Positions 50,029 to 58,004 of a stretch of 64,000 nt of DNA are shown here, piece after piece (within the stretch, counting starts at the first letter, position 1; each line of letters opens with the position of its first letter). This DNA comes from Variovorax sp. PBS-H4. Its GTDB lineage: Bacteria > Pseudomonadota > Gammaproteobacteria > Burkholderiales > Burkholderiaceae_C. The translations under genes and the position numbers were made by a program. The notes under the pieces were generated by a model, which made no database searches, was not told where the DNA came from, and worked only from the letters and a program-made list of their open reading frames with translations. The stretch is from contig NZ_LR594675.1 of the NCBI RefSeq assembly GCF_901827205.1, forward strand, positions 1,798,001-1,862,000, read 5' to 3'.

Positions 50029-50475
50029 CTATTTGGCGAGACGCAGAGTCGCGCCTTGCCGCTCGAGCACGCCTTCGCGCTCGAGCCCGGCAAGCGTCCT
50101 GTAGAGCACCTCGTGCGTGAGTCCCAGGTCACGCGCCAGGTCCTTCAACGTTCCGGGCAGCACCACCTCGCAGCGGTCACCCTGTCCTTCGGATACCAGC
50201 AGATGGCGCACGCGCTCCGCAGCGCCTTTTGAGCGAACGTGGCCGGGAAGTCGCGAAAAATTGTGGATTCCATGGTGACCCGTGAGGCCTCGGAGCTCGC
50301 GGGTGGAAATTGTCGCAGGCCAGGCGCAGCACAGGCTCGGCCTCGCAAAGGCCCTCCTGGCTACTGTCCACCGCTGCAATGCGTACATCGTCGTCGGCGC
50401 AAGCGTGCCATTGCGAATCGTCGAGAGCCTGCCGCTGCCGGCCGCCGGCGGGGCGTTTGAAAAACAGGCCCTCAA
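50029..50475 (-). pseudogene. Crp/Fnr family regulator, degraded
   Basis: The C-terminal part is clear: GAAERVRHLLVSEGQGDRCE, VVLPGTLKDLARDLGLTHEV, LYRTLAGLEREGVLERQG, a Crp-type winged helix. Upstream the sensor domain is not readable in this frame; traces such as DDDVRIAAVDSSQ appear in another frame (50350-50500), so at least one frameshift or deletion separates the halves. No valid start for the full domain remains. Confidence 0.72.
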
Positions 50476-50512
50476 CGTCGCGGGACAACTGCTGCACGGC
50501 GAAGAGCACGCC

Positions 50513-51841
50513 CTAGCGCCCGGCGCCGCCCACGGACAGCGGCCGGGCTTGCGCCTCCCCGGCGGGCGCGGAGCGCCCGATCAGCCAGGCGCACACGGCC
50601 GACACCACCCCCGCAAACAGCACGTACATGCAGATTTGCCAGGGCTGCCCCCCACCCGACTTCAGCAGCGCCGTCGCGACGATGGGCGTGATGCCCGACG
50701 CAAAAATCCCCGAGAACTGGTAGACGAACGAGATCCCCGTGTACCGTACCTTCGCATCGAAGAGATCGCAGAAGAGCGCGGCCTCGGGCCCGTACACGGA
50801 CGCATAGAGGATGCCGAACGGCACGATGATCGCGAGCCAGATCAGCAGCACGTTGCCACCGCTGTGCGTCATCAGCCAGAAGCCCGGGAACGCGGCGATC
50901 GCAGTGATCAGCGAGCCCCACATGTAGACCTTGGGCCTTCCGAGCCGGTCGGACATGCGCCCGAAGAAGGGAATGGTGAAGATCATCACGACCGCCGCGG
51001 CCATCACGCCGAGCAGCGCCTCGGTGCGGCTGATCTTCAGCGTACTGGTGAGGTAGTTGATCGAGAACACGCCGAAGACGTTGAAGAACACGCCGTCGAT
51101 GTAGCGCGCACCCATCCCCTTGAGCACGTTGCCCGGATAGCGCCTGATCATGTCCATGAAGGGGATTCGCAGCTCCGCGTTGCGCGCCTTCACGGCGGCG
51201 AACTCGGGGGTCTCCTGCACATGCAGGCGGATGTACATGCCCACCGCCACCATCACGCCCGAGATCAGGAAGGCGACGCGCCAGCCCCAGGCCAGGAACT
51301 GTTCGTCGGTCAGCAGGAAGGACAGCAGTGCCACCACGCCCGAGGCCAGGCACAGCCCGATGGCCAGCCCGATCTGCGGCAGTGAGGCGTAGAAGCCGCG
51401 CTTTTCCTTCGGCGCGTACTCGTAGGCCATCAGGACCGCGCCGCCCCATTCGCCGCCCAGGCCGATGCCCTGCGCCACGCGCAGCAGCAACAGCAGGATG
51501 GGCGCGGCGACGCCGATCTGCGCATAGGTAGGCACCAGCCCGATCAGGAAGGTCGCCACGCCCATGATCATCAGCGTGAGGATCAGCATGCTCTTGCGGC
51601 CGATCTTGTCGCCGAAGTGCCCGAAGATCACGCCGCCCAGCGGCCGGGTCACGAAGCCCACGGCGAAGGTGGTGTAGGCCAGCAGCGTCGACACCACCGG
51701 ATCGCTGCCCGGAAAGTAGAGCTTGTTGAACACGATGCCGGCCACCACCCCGTAGAGGAAGAAGTCGTACCACTCGATGCTGGCGCCCACCAGCGCCGAT
51801 GCCACTACGCGTCGAATCGCCTTCTCGTCGGTTGCACTCAT
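50513..51841 (-). CDS. MFS transporter, metabolite:H+ symporter (MHS) family
   Basis: 442 aa, 12 transmembrane segments. MHS/ProP-type features: VGASIEWYDFFLYGVVAG, GGVIFGHFGDKIGRKSMLIL, RVAQGIGLGGEWGGAVLMAY and GRMSDRLGRPKVY. It likely imports an organic acid, betaine or similar metabolite. It lies 55 bp downstream of the GMC oxidoreductase gene on the same strand and probably supplies its substrate. Confidence 0.92.
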   Translation of the reverse strand: MSATDEKAIRRVVASALVGASIEWYDFFLYGVVAGIVFNKLYFPGSDPVVSTLLAYTTFAVGFVTRPLGGVIFGHFGDKIGRKSMLILTLMIMGVATFLIGLVPTYAQIGVAAPILLLLLRVAQGIGLGGEWGGAVLMAYEYAPKEKRGFYASLPQIGLAIGLCLASGVVALLSFLLTDEQFLAWGWRVAFLISGVMVAVGMYIRLHVQETPEFAAVKARNAELRIPFMDMIRRYPGNVLKGMGARYIDGVFFNVFGVFSINYLTSTLKISRTEALLGVMAAAVVMIFTIPFFGRMSDRLGRPKVYMWGSLITAIAAFPGFWLMTHSGGNVLLIWLAIIVPFGILYASVYGPEAALFCDLFDAKVRYTGISFVYQFSGIFASGITPIVATALLKSGGGQPWQICMYVLFAGVVSAVCAWLIGRSAPAGEAQARPLSVGGAGR

Positions 51842-51896
51842 GTGTTGTCTCCAGTGAAGTGTCGTTGTAGAGCCCTTCTTCGAGGGCCAGGGGAAC

Positions 51897-53540
51897 TCAG
51901 CGGGCGAGGGCGGTGGCGTCCTCGCGGATCAGGTCGACGGCCTTCTCGGCCATCATCACGGCCGGCGCGTTGGTGTTGCCCGAGACCAGCGTGGGCATCA
52001 CCGAACAGTCGATCACGCGCAGGCCGCCCACGCCGTGCACGCGCAGGCGCGCATCGACCACGGCCATGCGGTCACGTCCCATGCGGCAGGTGCCGCTCGG
52101 GTGGAAGATGGTCGCGCCGTTGTCGCGGCAGAACTCGAGCAGGTCCTCATCGCTCGTGGCGTCCGGCCCCGGCTTGACCTCGCGCTTGACGTAGGGCCGC
52201 ATCGCGGGCGAGGCAGCGATGGCGCGCGCCGCCTTCACCCCAGCCACCGCGGTGGCGCGGTCGCGCTCGGTGGCGAGGTAGTTGGGCTGCATTTCCGGTG
52301 GCTCGGCGGGATCGCGCGAGCGGATGCGGATGTGGCCGCGCGACTCCGGCCGCAGCTGGCAGACCGACAGCGTGAAGCCGGACCACGGGTGTACCTTGCC
52401 GCCCGCCATGTCGGCCGACAGCGTGGCGACGTGGAACTGGATGTCGGGCGTGTCGGCCACCGGTTGCCCGTTGGCGTCGGCCAGCGCGCGCATGAAGCAG
52501 CCTCCCTGGTTGATGCCCACCGCCAGCGGGCCGGTGCGATGCATCAGCCATTCCAGGCCCATCCTCGCCTGCCCCAGCCAGGAGTTGAGCTGGTCGTTGG
52601 TGGTGATGGGCTTGGTGCACTCGTAGCCGAGGCGGATCTGCAGGTGGTCCTGCAGGTTCTCGCCCACGCCCGGCAGCTCGTGCACCAGCGAAACGCCGCG
52701 CTGCTCGAGCAGCGCGCGAGGGCCGACGCCCGAGAGCTGCAGCAGCTGCGGCGACTGGATCGCGCCGGCGCACAGCAGCACCTCGGCGCGGCAGCGCGCG
52801 GTCTTGGCCGCGCCGCCCTGCGTGTAGCGCACGCCGACCGCGCGGCGGCCCTCGAACACCAGGCCGGTGGCCAGGGCCTCGGTCTCGATGCGCAGGTTGC
52901 TGCGGCCCTTTGCCGGTCCAAGATAGGCCTTGGCGGTGCTGCAGCGCCAGCCCTGGTGGGTGGTGAGCTGGTAGTAGCCGGCTCCTGCCTGGTCGGCGCC
53001 ATTGAAGTCTTCGGTGCGCTTCACGGCGAGCGGCCCGATCTGCTGGGCGCCTTCGATGAACGCCTCGATCAACTCGTGCCTGGCGCCGATGTCCGAAACC
53101 TTGAGCGGGCCCTCTGCGCCATGGAAGGCATTCGCCCCGCGCTGGTTGCCTTCCGACTTGATGAAGTAGGGCAGCACGTCGTCGTAGCTCCAGCCCTCGT
53201 TGCCCAGCGCGGCCCAGTGGTCGTAGTCCTCGCGCTGGCCGCGGATGTAGATCAGGCCGTTGATCGCGCTGGAGCCGCCCAGCGTCTTGCCGCGCGGCCA
53301 GTAGATGCGCCGGCCGTTCATGTTGGGGTCGGGGTCGGTCTCGAAGCGCCAGTTGTAGGTGGGACTCCACATCGTCTTGCCGTAGCCGATGGGCAGGTGG
53401 ATCCAGAGCGAGTTGTCGGCCGGCCCCGCTTCCAGCAGCAGCACCCGCGTCGCCGGGTCTTCGCTGAGCCGACCGGCCAGCACGCAGCCGGCCGAGCCGG
53501 CGCCCACGACGATGTAATCGAACTCTTCTTCAACAGGCAT
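51897..53540 (-). CDS. GMC family FAD oxidoreductase (choline/alcohol dehydrogenase-like)
   Basis: 547 aa from ATG 53540 (an in-frame start at 53564 exists). FAD motif DYIVVGAGSAGCVLAGRL, GMC signatures RGKTLGGSSAINGLIYIRG and GAIQSPQLLQLSGVG, catalytic His in ATIFHPSGTCRMG and the C-terminal Asn of SGNTNAPAVMMAEKA. GMC enzymes oxidise choline, polyethylene glycol or other alcohols to aldehydes. No betaine aldehyde dehydrogenase is adjacent, so choline is not specially supported. Controlled by the divergent IclR gene. Confidence 0.92.
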   Translation of the reverse strand: MPVEEEFDYIVVGAGSAGCVLAGRLSEDPATRVLLLEAGPADNSLWIHLPIGYGKTMWSPTYNWRFETDPDPNMNGRRIYWPRGKTLGGSSAINGLIYIRGQREDYDHWAALGNEGWSYDDVLPYFIKSEGNQRGANAFHGAEGPLKVSDIGARHELIEAFIEGAQQIGPLAVKRTEDFNGADQAGAGYYQLTTHQGWRCSTAKAYLGPAKGRSNLRIETEALATGLVFEGRRAVGVRYTQGGAAKTARCRAEVLLCAGAIQSPQLLQLSGVGPRALLEQRGVSLVHELPGVGENLQDHLQIRLGYECTKPITTNDQLNSWLGQARMGLEWLMHRTGPLAVGINQGGCFMRALADANGQPVADTPDIQFHVATLSADMAGGKVHPWSGFTLSVCQLRPESRGHIRIRSRDPAEPPEMQPNYLATERDRATAVAGVKAARAIAASPAMRPYVKREVKPGPDATSDEDLLEFCRDNGATIFHPSGTCRMGRDRMAVVDARLRVHGVGGLRVIDCSVMPTLVSGNTNAPAVMMAEKAVDLIREDATALAR

Positions 53541-53555
53541 GCAGGCTTCCGGGCA

Positions 53556-53617
53556 GTGGAACAATCGCTTCGGCTAGCCGATGCTATGCGATGATTTTTC
53601 GGAACGCAATGTTCCAC
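53556..53617. promoter_or_regulatory. IclR-type operator region between GMC oxidoreductase and iclR genes
   Basis: GGAAC-GCAAT-GTTCC at 53601-53615 is a perfect 5-bp inverted repeat with 5-bp spacer, close to the TGGAA/TTCCA boxes of IclR-family regulators. GTGGAAC at 53556-53562 is the exact reverse complement of GTTCCAC at 53611-53617, so a second half-site lies near the GMC gene. Both are in the 94-bp divergent region. Confidence 0.65.
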
Positions 53618-53634
53618 TTTAGAGGTTTACCCGT

Positions 53635-54486
53635 ATGACGCGTCCCGCGCGCAGCGTTGCTGCTGCACCAGCTGTTGTCTCGAAGAAGCGCCGCGCGTCG
53701 CGCGTGGCCGCGCCCGCGCCCGCGCCCAAGGCCGAGGAGCCGGCGACGGCCTCGTCCGCCGAGCGCAGCCTGCGTCTGCTGGCCGTGCTGGCCAACGAGG
53801 GCCGCGCGTTGTCGCTGGCCGACCTGGCGGCCCAGCTGTCGCTGCCCAAGGGCACGGCGCATCGCATCTGCACGCAACTGCTGGCGACCGGCTTCCTGGC
53901 GCGGGATGTGGACGAGCGCATGTTCAGCGTCGGGCCCGCACTGCGGCAACTGGCCTTCGACACGCTGAACCACGGCGTGGTGCGCGGGCTGCGGCACGAG
54001 GTGCTGTCCGAGCTGGTGCGGCAGGTGGGCGAGACCTGCAACTTCACCACGCTGGATGGCGTGCAGGTGCTGTACCTCGATCGCGTCGAAGCGCAATGGC
54101 CGCTACGCCTGACGCTGGACGTCGGCTCGCATGTGCCGCTGCATTGCACCGCGAGCGGCAAGCTGTTCCTGGCGCAGATGGAGAAGAAGGAGCGCGACGC
54201 GGTGATCGGCCAGATCACGCTCACGCGGATGACGGCCAACACCATCACCGATGCCGACGCGCTGCGCGCCGAGTGCGACGCGATCGCCAGGCGGGGCTAT
54301 TCGACCGACCGGGAGGAGTTCATCGCCGGCCTGGTCGCGGTCGCGTTGCCGGTGTTCGATGCAGCGGGAAAGCAGCGCGCCGCGATTGCCGTGCACGCCC
54401 CGACCGCGCGCATGACGATGGAAGACGCGATCAAGAGGATCGGCGCGCTGAGGGAGGCGGCGCAAAGGATGGCGGGCCTGCTCTGA
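53635..54486 (+). CDS. IclR family transcriptional regulator
   Basis: 283 aa. After a basic, Ala/Pro-rich N-terminal extension (about 40 residues) comes the HTH: ERSLRLLAVLANEGRALSLA, LAAQLSLPKGTAHRICTQLL. The effector domain includes CNFTTLDGVQVLYLDRVEAQ and SGKLFLAQMEKKERDAV and ends AAIAVHAPTARMTMEDA. Divergent from the GMC oxidoreductase/MFS operon, with an inverted-repeat operator between them. Confidence 0.92.
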   Translation: MTRPARSVAAAPAVVSKKRRASRVAAPAPAPKAEEPATASSAERSLRLLAVLANEGRALSLADLAAQLSLPKGTAHRICTQLLATGFLARDVDERMFSVGPALRQLAFDTLNHGVVRGLRHEVLSELVRQVGETCNFTTLDGVQVLYLDRVEAQWPLRLTLDVGSHVPLHCTASGKLFLAQMEKKERDAVIGQITLTRMTANTITDADALRAECDAIARRGYSTDREEFIAGLVAVALPVFDAAGKQRAAIAVHAPTARMTMEDAIKRIGALREAAQRMAGLL

Positions 54487-54511
54487 GGCTGGGCCGCGGC
54501 CGGCGGGAGCC

Positions 54512-55417
54512 TCACAGCCGCTCGCAGAAATCCATCAGGTGGTTGCGGAACCACTGGTGGCTCGCGTCGTGCTCCACCGCCTCGTGCCAGATGAGGTAGA
54601 CGGGAAAGCTCGGCATGCGCAGCGGCACCGTGTGCGACTTGAGGCGAAAGTGATCGGCGTACAGATGCGCCATGCGCCGCGGCAGCGTGCAGATCATGTC
54701 GGAGGTCTGCACCATCACCGGCATCGACAGGAAGTGCGGGACCGTCACCGCGATCTTGCGTGCAAGGCCGCGCTTGGACAGTGCCAGGTCGATCATGGGC
54801 ATGGCGTTGGTGCGTGGCGCGAGCACGACGTGGCGCAGTCCCAGGAAGGTCTCCAGGCCGAGCTTCTCGCCGATCTCCGGGTGGTCGCGGCGCGACAGGC
54901 TCAGCAGCGTCTCGGTCAGCACGCACTTGTTGCGGTAGGCCGGCTCCTGCGGCACGAAGTAGTCCAGCGCCAGGTCCACGGCACCGTCACGCAGTTCGCC
55001 CTTGAGCTGGGAACTGGGCTCCGGCCGGATCCTGATGCGTATGCGGGGCGCCACCTTGGCCAGCCAGTCCACGAAGCGCGGCAGGATGATGGTTTCGCCA
55101 TAGTCTTCGACCGCCACCACGAACTCGCGGTCGGACTGCGCGAAGTCGAAGTCGCCGTCCCCACGCAAGCCGCGCTCCAGCGCATCCAGGGCCTGGCGGA
55201 TCGGCTCGGCCAGCGTCTTGGCGCGCGAGGTCGGCACCATGCCCTGGCCGCTGCGCTCGAACAGCGGATCGCCCAACCGGTCGCGCAGCCGGCCGAGCGC
55301 GTTGCTCACCGTCGGCTGCGAAAGGTGCAGCGTGCGTGCCGCCTTGGAGATGCTGCGCTCCTGGTAGACGGCGTCGAAGATCAGCAGCAGATTGAGGTCC
55401 AACGCACGAAGGTTCAT
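54512..55417 (-). CDS. LysR family regulator (NodD/NahR-like)
   Basis: 301 aa from ATG 55417 (MNLRALDLNLLLIFDAV, the usual LysR start); an in-frame ATG at 55453 would run into the putative operator. HTH: SISKAARTLHLSQPTVSNAL, GRLRDRLGDPLFERSGQG. Effector domain with LALDYFVPQEPAYRNKCVL and VMVQTSDMICTLPRRMA. Divergent from the CoA operon starting at 55523, so it is the probable activator. Confidence 0.9.
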   Translation of the reverse strand: MNLRALDLNLLLIFDAVYQERSISKAARTLHLSQPTVSNALGRLRDRLGDPLFERSGQGMVPTSRAKTLAEPIRQALDALERGLRGDGDFDFAQSDREFVVAVEDYGETIILPRFVDWLAKVAPRIRIRIRPEPSSQLKGELRDGAVDLALDYFVPQEPAYRNKCVLTETLLSLSRRDHPEIGEKLGLETFLGLRHVVLAPRTNAMPMIDLALSKRGLARKIAVTVPHFLSMPVMVQTSDMICTLPRRMAHLYADHFRLKSHTVPLRMPSFPVYLIWHEAVEHDASHQWFRNHLMDFCERL

Positions 55418-55434
55418 GGCCCCGATGGTATTGG

Positions 55435-55476
55435 GAATATGAATATTCGCCATTCGTCAATGAAAGTAGCCGAATG
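55435..55476. promoter_or_regulatory. Inverted repeats in the LysR/CoA-operon divergent region
   Basis: GAATAT-GA-ATATTC occupies 55435-55448 (perfect 6-bp arms). CATTCG (55451-55456) and CGAATG (55471-55476) form a second perfect 6-bp inverted repeat with 14-bp spacer. The second contains an ATTC...GAAT pair, in line with LysR T-N11-A-type sites, and is placed about 50 bp before the 55523 start. Confidence 0.55.
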
Positions 55477-55522
55477 ACCTGACCCTCCGGACAATGCGTT
55501 GCATACCGAAGGAGACAAGCGC

Positions 55523-56305
55523 ATGACAGAGGCCGCAGCCACGGTGCTGATCGACCGCCCGCTCGAGGGCGTGGCACGCCTGAGACTGAACCGTCCCGAA
55601 GCGCGCAACGCGTTGAACCAGGCACTGCGCCGCGCGCTGGCCGAGGCCTTCGCGGAACTGGACCAGGACGACAGCGTGCGTTGCGTGCTGCTGTGCGGCG
55701 GCAGCCATTGCTTCGCTGCCGGTGCCGACATCAAGGAGATCGCCGCGCTCGGCGCCAGCGAGGTCTGGCGACTGGCAGTGCCGCGCTACTGGAAGCCCAT
55801 TGCCGAGTTCTCCAAGCCGCTGGTCGCGGCCGTGGCCGGCCCTGCTTTGGGCGGTGGCTGCGAGCTCGCGCTGCACGCCGACGTGATCGTGGCCGCGCGC
55901 AGCGCCCGCTTCGGCCAGCCCGAGGTGACGGTCGGCATCATGCCGGGTGGCGGTGCGACCCAGCGCCTGATGAAGGCCGTGGGCAAGTACCGTGCGATGA
56001 AGCTCATGCTCACCGGCGAGGCCGTGGGCGCCGACGAGGCGCTGGCCATGGGCATGGTCAGCGAAGTCGTCGACGACGAGGCGCTCGAGCCGCGTGCGCT
56101 CGAACTGGCCGCGCTGATCGCCGCGCGTCCGCCGATGGCGCTGCGATTGCTCAAGGAGGTGGCGCTGGCCGGCGCCGACGCGCCGCTTTCGGCCGGGCTG
56201 CTGCTGGAGCGCCGGGCCTTCGAGCTGCTGTTCGACAGCAAGGACCAGAAGGAAGGCATGCAGGCGTTCGCGGAGCGCCGCGCGCCGCAATTCGCCGGCC
56301 GCTGA
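55523..56305 (+). CDS. Enoyl-CoA hydratase/isomerase (crotonase family)
   Basis: 260 aa from ATG 55523 with an AAGGAGA RBS. Crotonase motifs: LNRPEARNALNQALRRAL, oxyanion-hole stretch FAAGADIKEI and PALGGGCELALHADVIVAA, and FGQPEVTVGIMPGGGATQRL. Both acid residues typical of hydratases, one in GGCEL and one in QPEV, are present, so hydration rather than only isomerisation is expected. First gene of the LysR-controlled operon. Confidence 0.9.
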   Translation: MTEAAATVLIDRPLEGVARLRLNRPEARNALNQALRRALAEAFAELDQDDSVRCVLLCGGSHCFAAGADIKEIAALGASEVWRLAVPRYWKPIAEFSKPLVAAVAGPALGGGCELALHADVIVAARSARFGQPEVTVGIMPGGGATQRLMKAVGKYRAMKLMLTGEAVGADEALAMGMVSEVVDDEALEPRALELAALIAARPPMALRLLKEVALAGADAPLSAGLLLERRAFELLFDSKDQKEGMQAFAERRAPQFAGR

Positions 56306-56347
56306 GCCGCTCCTCACGTTTTTCACTGAGATAAAGGAAAAGACTTC

Positions 56348-57556
56348 ATGCGTGCAGACGTTGCGATCGTCGGCTACGGGCGTACGCCCTACAGCCGGGC
56401 CAAGCCGGGCGAGCCGGTGCTTACGGTGGACGAATACATCGCCTGGGCGGCCGACCTCGCGCTGCAGAAGGCCGGCATGTCCAAGAACGACTTCGATGGC
56501 CAGGGACTCGGGGTCTCGCATGCCGAAGCGGCTCACACGGTCAACTGGTCGGCCGCGACCGCCGAGAACCTGGGCATCAGCCCGCAGGTGCTGCTGCGCG
56601 GCGACCAGGGCGGTGCGTCGGCGGCGTCGCTGCTGATCCGCGCGGCGGCGATGATCCGCGCCGGTATCGTCGACCGGGTGCTGGTGGTCGGCGCCGACAC
56701 GCCGCTCCACATTCCCTCGCTGGCCCCGGGCTTGCCGCTGTCGCCGGAGCGCACGCGCGGCGTCTACTGGGACTTCCAGGGGCCCTTCGGCGTGATGGGG
56801 GCGAGCGCGCAATTCGCACTGGTGCAGACGCGCTACCAGCACCAGTACGCGCTCAAGTCCGAACAGCTCGGCAAGATCGCGGTGACCAACCGCTTCCATG
56901 CGTCGCTGCATCCCGGTGCCATCTATCGCCAGCCCTTCACGCTGGAGGACTACATGGGCTCGCGCGTGCTGTCCGATCCGATCCGCCTGCTCGACTGCGT
57001 GCCGATTGTCAACGGCGGCCTGGCCTACATCGTGACCTCGGCCGAGACCGCCCGCACGCTCACCGACCGGCCGGTGTACCTGCTGGGCGCGGGGGAGGCG
57101 AACAACTACTACCACGGCTCGCGCGCGCTGCCCGACATCACGACGACCGGCTACGCGGTGGCCGCACCGCTCGCCATGCAGCGCGCCGGCGTGCGGCATG
57201 AGGACATCGACTTCCTCCAGCCCTACGACGACTATCCCTTCATCGCGATGATGACCATCGAGGACCACGGCTTCTGCCGCAAGGGCGAAGGCGGCCGCTT
57301 CGTCGAGGAGCACGACCTGCGCTTCGACGGAGACTTCCCGATGTCGACCGACGGCGGGCAGCTCTCGGGCGGCCAGCCGGGCGGCGCCATCGGCGGGTTC
57401 ATGCCGCTGGTCGAGGCGGTCACGCAGTTGCGCGGCGAGGCCGGCGACCGGCAGGTGCGCGATGCCCGCATCGGCATCGCCTGCGGCTTCGGCGGCATCC
57501 CCTACGGCCGGCCCGGCCGCAGCTGCATTTCCCTCATCCTTGGAACGGAGCCCTGA
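56348..57556 (+). CDS. Thiolase-like lipid-transfer-type protein lacking the nucleophilic Cys (candidate acyl-CoA retro-aldolase)
   Basis: 402 aa, thiolase fold. Where thiolases have the nucleophilic Cys, this protein reads RGDQGGASAASLL (84-96). The usual NEAF block is replaced by LQPYDDYPFIAMMTIEDHGF, and CRKGEGGRFVEEH follows. These are features of SCP-x/Ltp-type proteins, some of which, with a DUF35 partner, cleave 3-hydroxyacyl-CoA by retro-aldol chemistry in steroid side-chain degradation. The DUF35 gene is 2 bp downstream. Aldolase activity is inferred. Confidence 0.82.
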   Translation: MRADVAIVGYGRTPYSRAKPGEPVLTVDEYIAWAADLALQKAGMSKNDFDGQGLGVSHAEAAHTVNWSAATAENLGISPQVLLRGDQGGASAASLLIRAAAMIRAGIVDRVLVVGADTPLHIPSLAPGLPLSPERTRGVYWDFQGPFGVMGASAQFALVQTRYQHQYALKSEQLGKIAVTNRFHASLHPGAIYRQPFTLEDYMGSRVLSDPIRLLDCVPIVNGGLAYIVTSAETARTLTDRPVYLLGAGEANNYYHGSRALPDITTTGYAVAAPLAMQRAGVRHEDIDFLQPYDDYPFIAMMTIEDHGFCRKGEGGRFVEEHDLRFDGDFPMSTDGGQLSGGQPGGAIGGFMPLVEAVTQLRGEAGDRQVRDARIGIACGFGGIPYGRPGRSCISLILGTEP

Positions 57557-57558
57557 AC

Positions 57559-58002
57559 ATGGCAGACCTCTACCCGGACAAGCCGCAGCCCACCATCACC
57601 GACCTCACGCGCCCGTTCTGGTCCGGCGCCAGGGAGGGGCGGCTCATGCTGCAGAAGTGCCGGCGCTGCGCGACCTTCAACTTCCATCCCAAGCCCTGGT
57701 GCATCGAATGCGGCAGCCGCGAGCTGGACTGGACCGAGGCCCGGCCATTCGGCACCGTGTATTCGCACACCGTGTCGCGCTCGGTCGCAATGAACTACCC
57801 CGGCTGGGAAGCCGAGCTGCCGGTGGTGATGTGCCTGATCGACCTGGACGACGGCGCGCGCATGTACGGCCAGCTCACCGACTGCGCGCCGGGCCAGGTG
57901 CGCATCGGCATGCGCGTCGAGGCGCACTTCCAGGCCATCAGCGAGGAGGCGGGCATCCCGCGTTTCCGGCCCCTGCGCGAAGGCGCTGCCGGGGAGCGCT
58001 GA
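57559..58002 (+). CDS. DUF35 OB-fold protein with rubredoxin-like zinc ribbon
   Basis: 147 aa. N-terminal helix TDLTRPFWSGAREGRLMLQ, zinc ribbon Cys34, Cys37 (KCRRC) and Cys48, Cys51 (WCIECGS), then an OB fold (FGTVYSHTVSRSVAMNYPGW, GARMYGQLTDCAPGQVRIGM). DUF35 proteins are obligate partners of thiolase-like enzymes, feeding the acyl-CoA substrate. Genes are separated by 2 bp on each side, implying a stable complex with the 56348 product. Confidence 0.9.
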   Translation: MADLYPDKPQPTITDLTRPFWSGAREGRLMLQKCRRCATFNFHPKPWCIECGSRELDWTEARPFGTVYSHTVSRSVAMNYPGWEAELPVVMCLIDLDDGARMYGQLTDCAPGQVRIGMRVEAHFQAISEEAGIPRFRPLREGAAGER

Positions 58003-58004
58003 AC

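Noticed and set aside
55457..57313. A 618-aa minus-strand frame
   Set aside because: Antisense to the enoyl-CoA hydratase and thiolase-like genes and lacks any recognisable domain.
56348..57556. Ordinary acetyl-CoA acetyltransferase
   Set aside because: The nucleophilic Cys region and the NEAF and C-terminal CGGG-type motifs are replaced, and a DUF35 partner is present.
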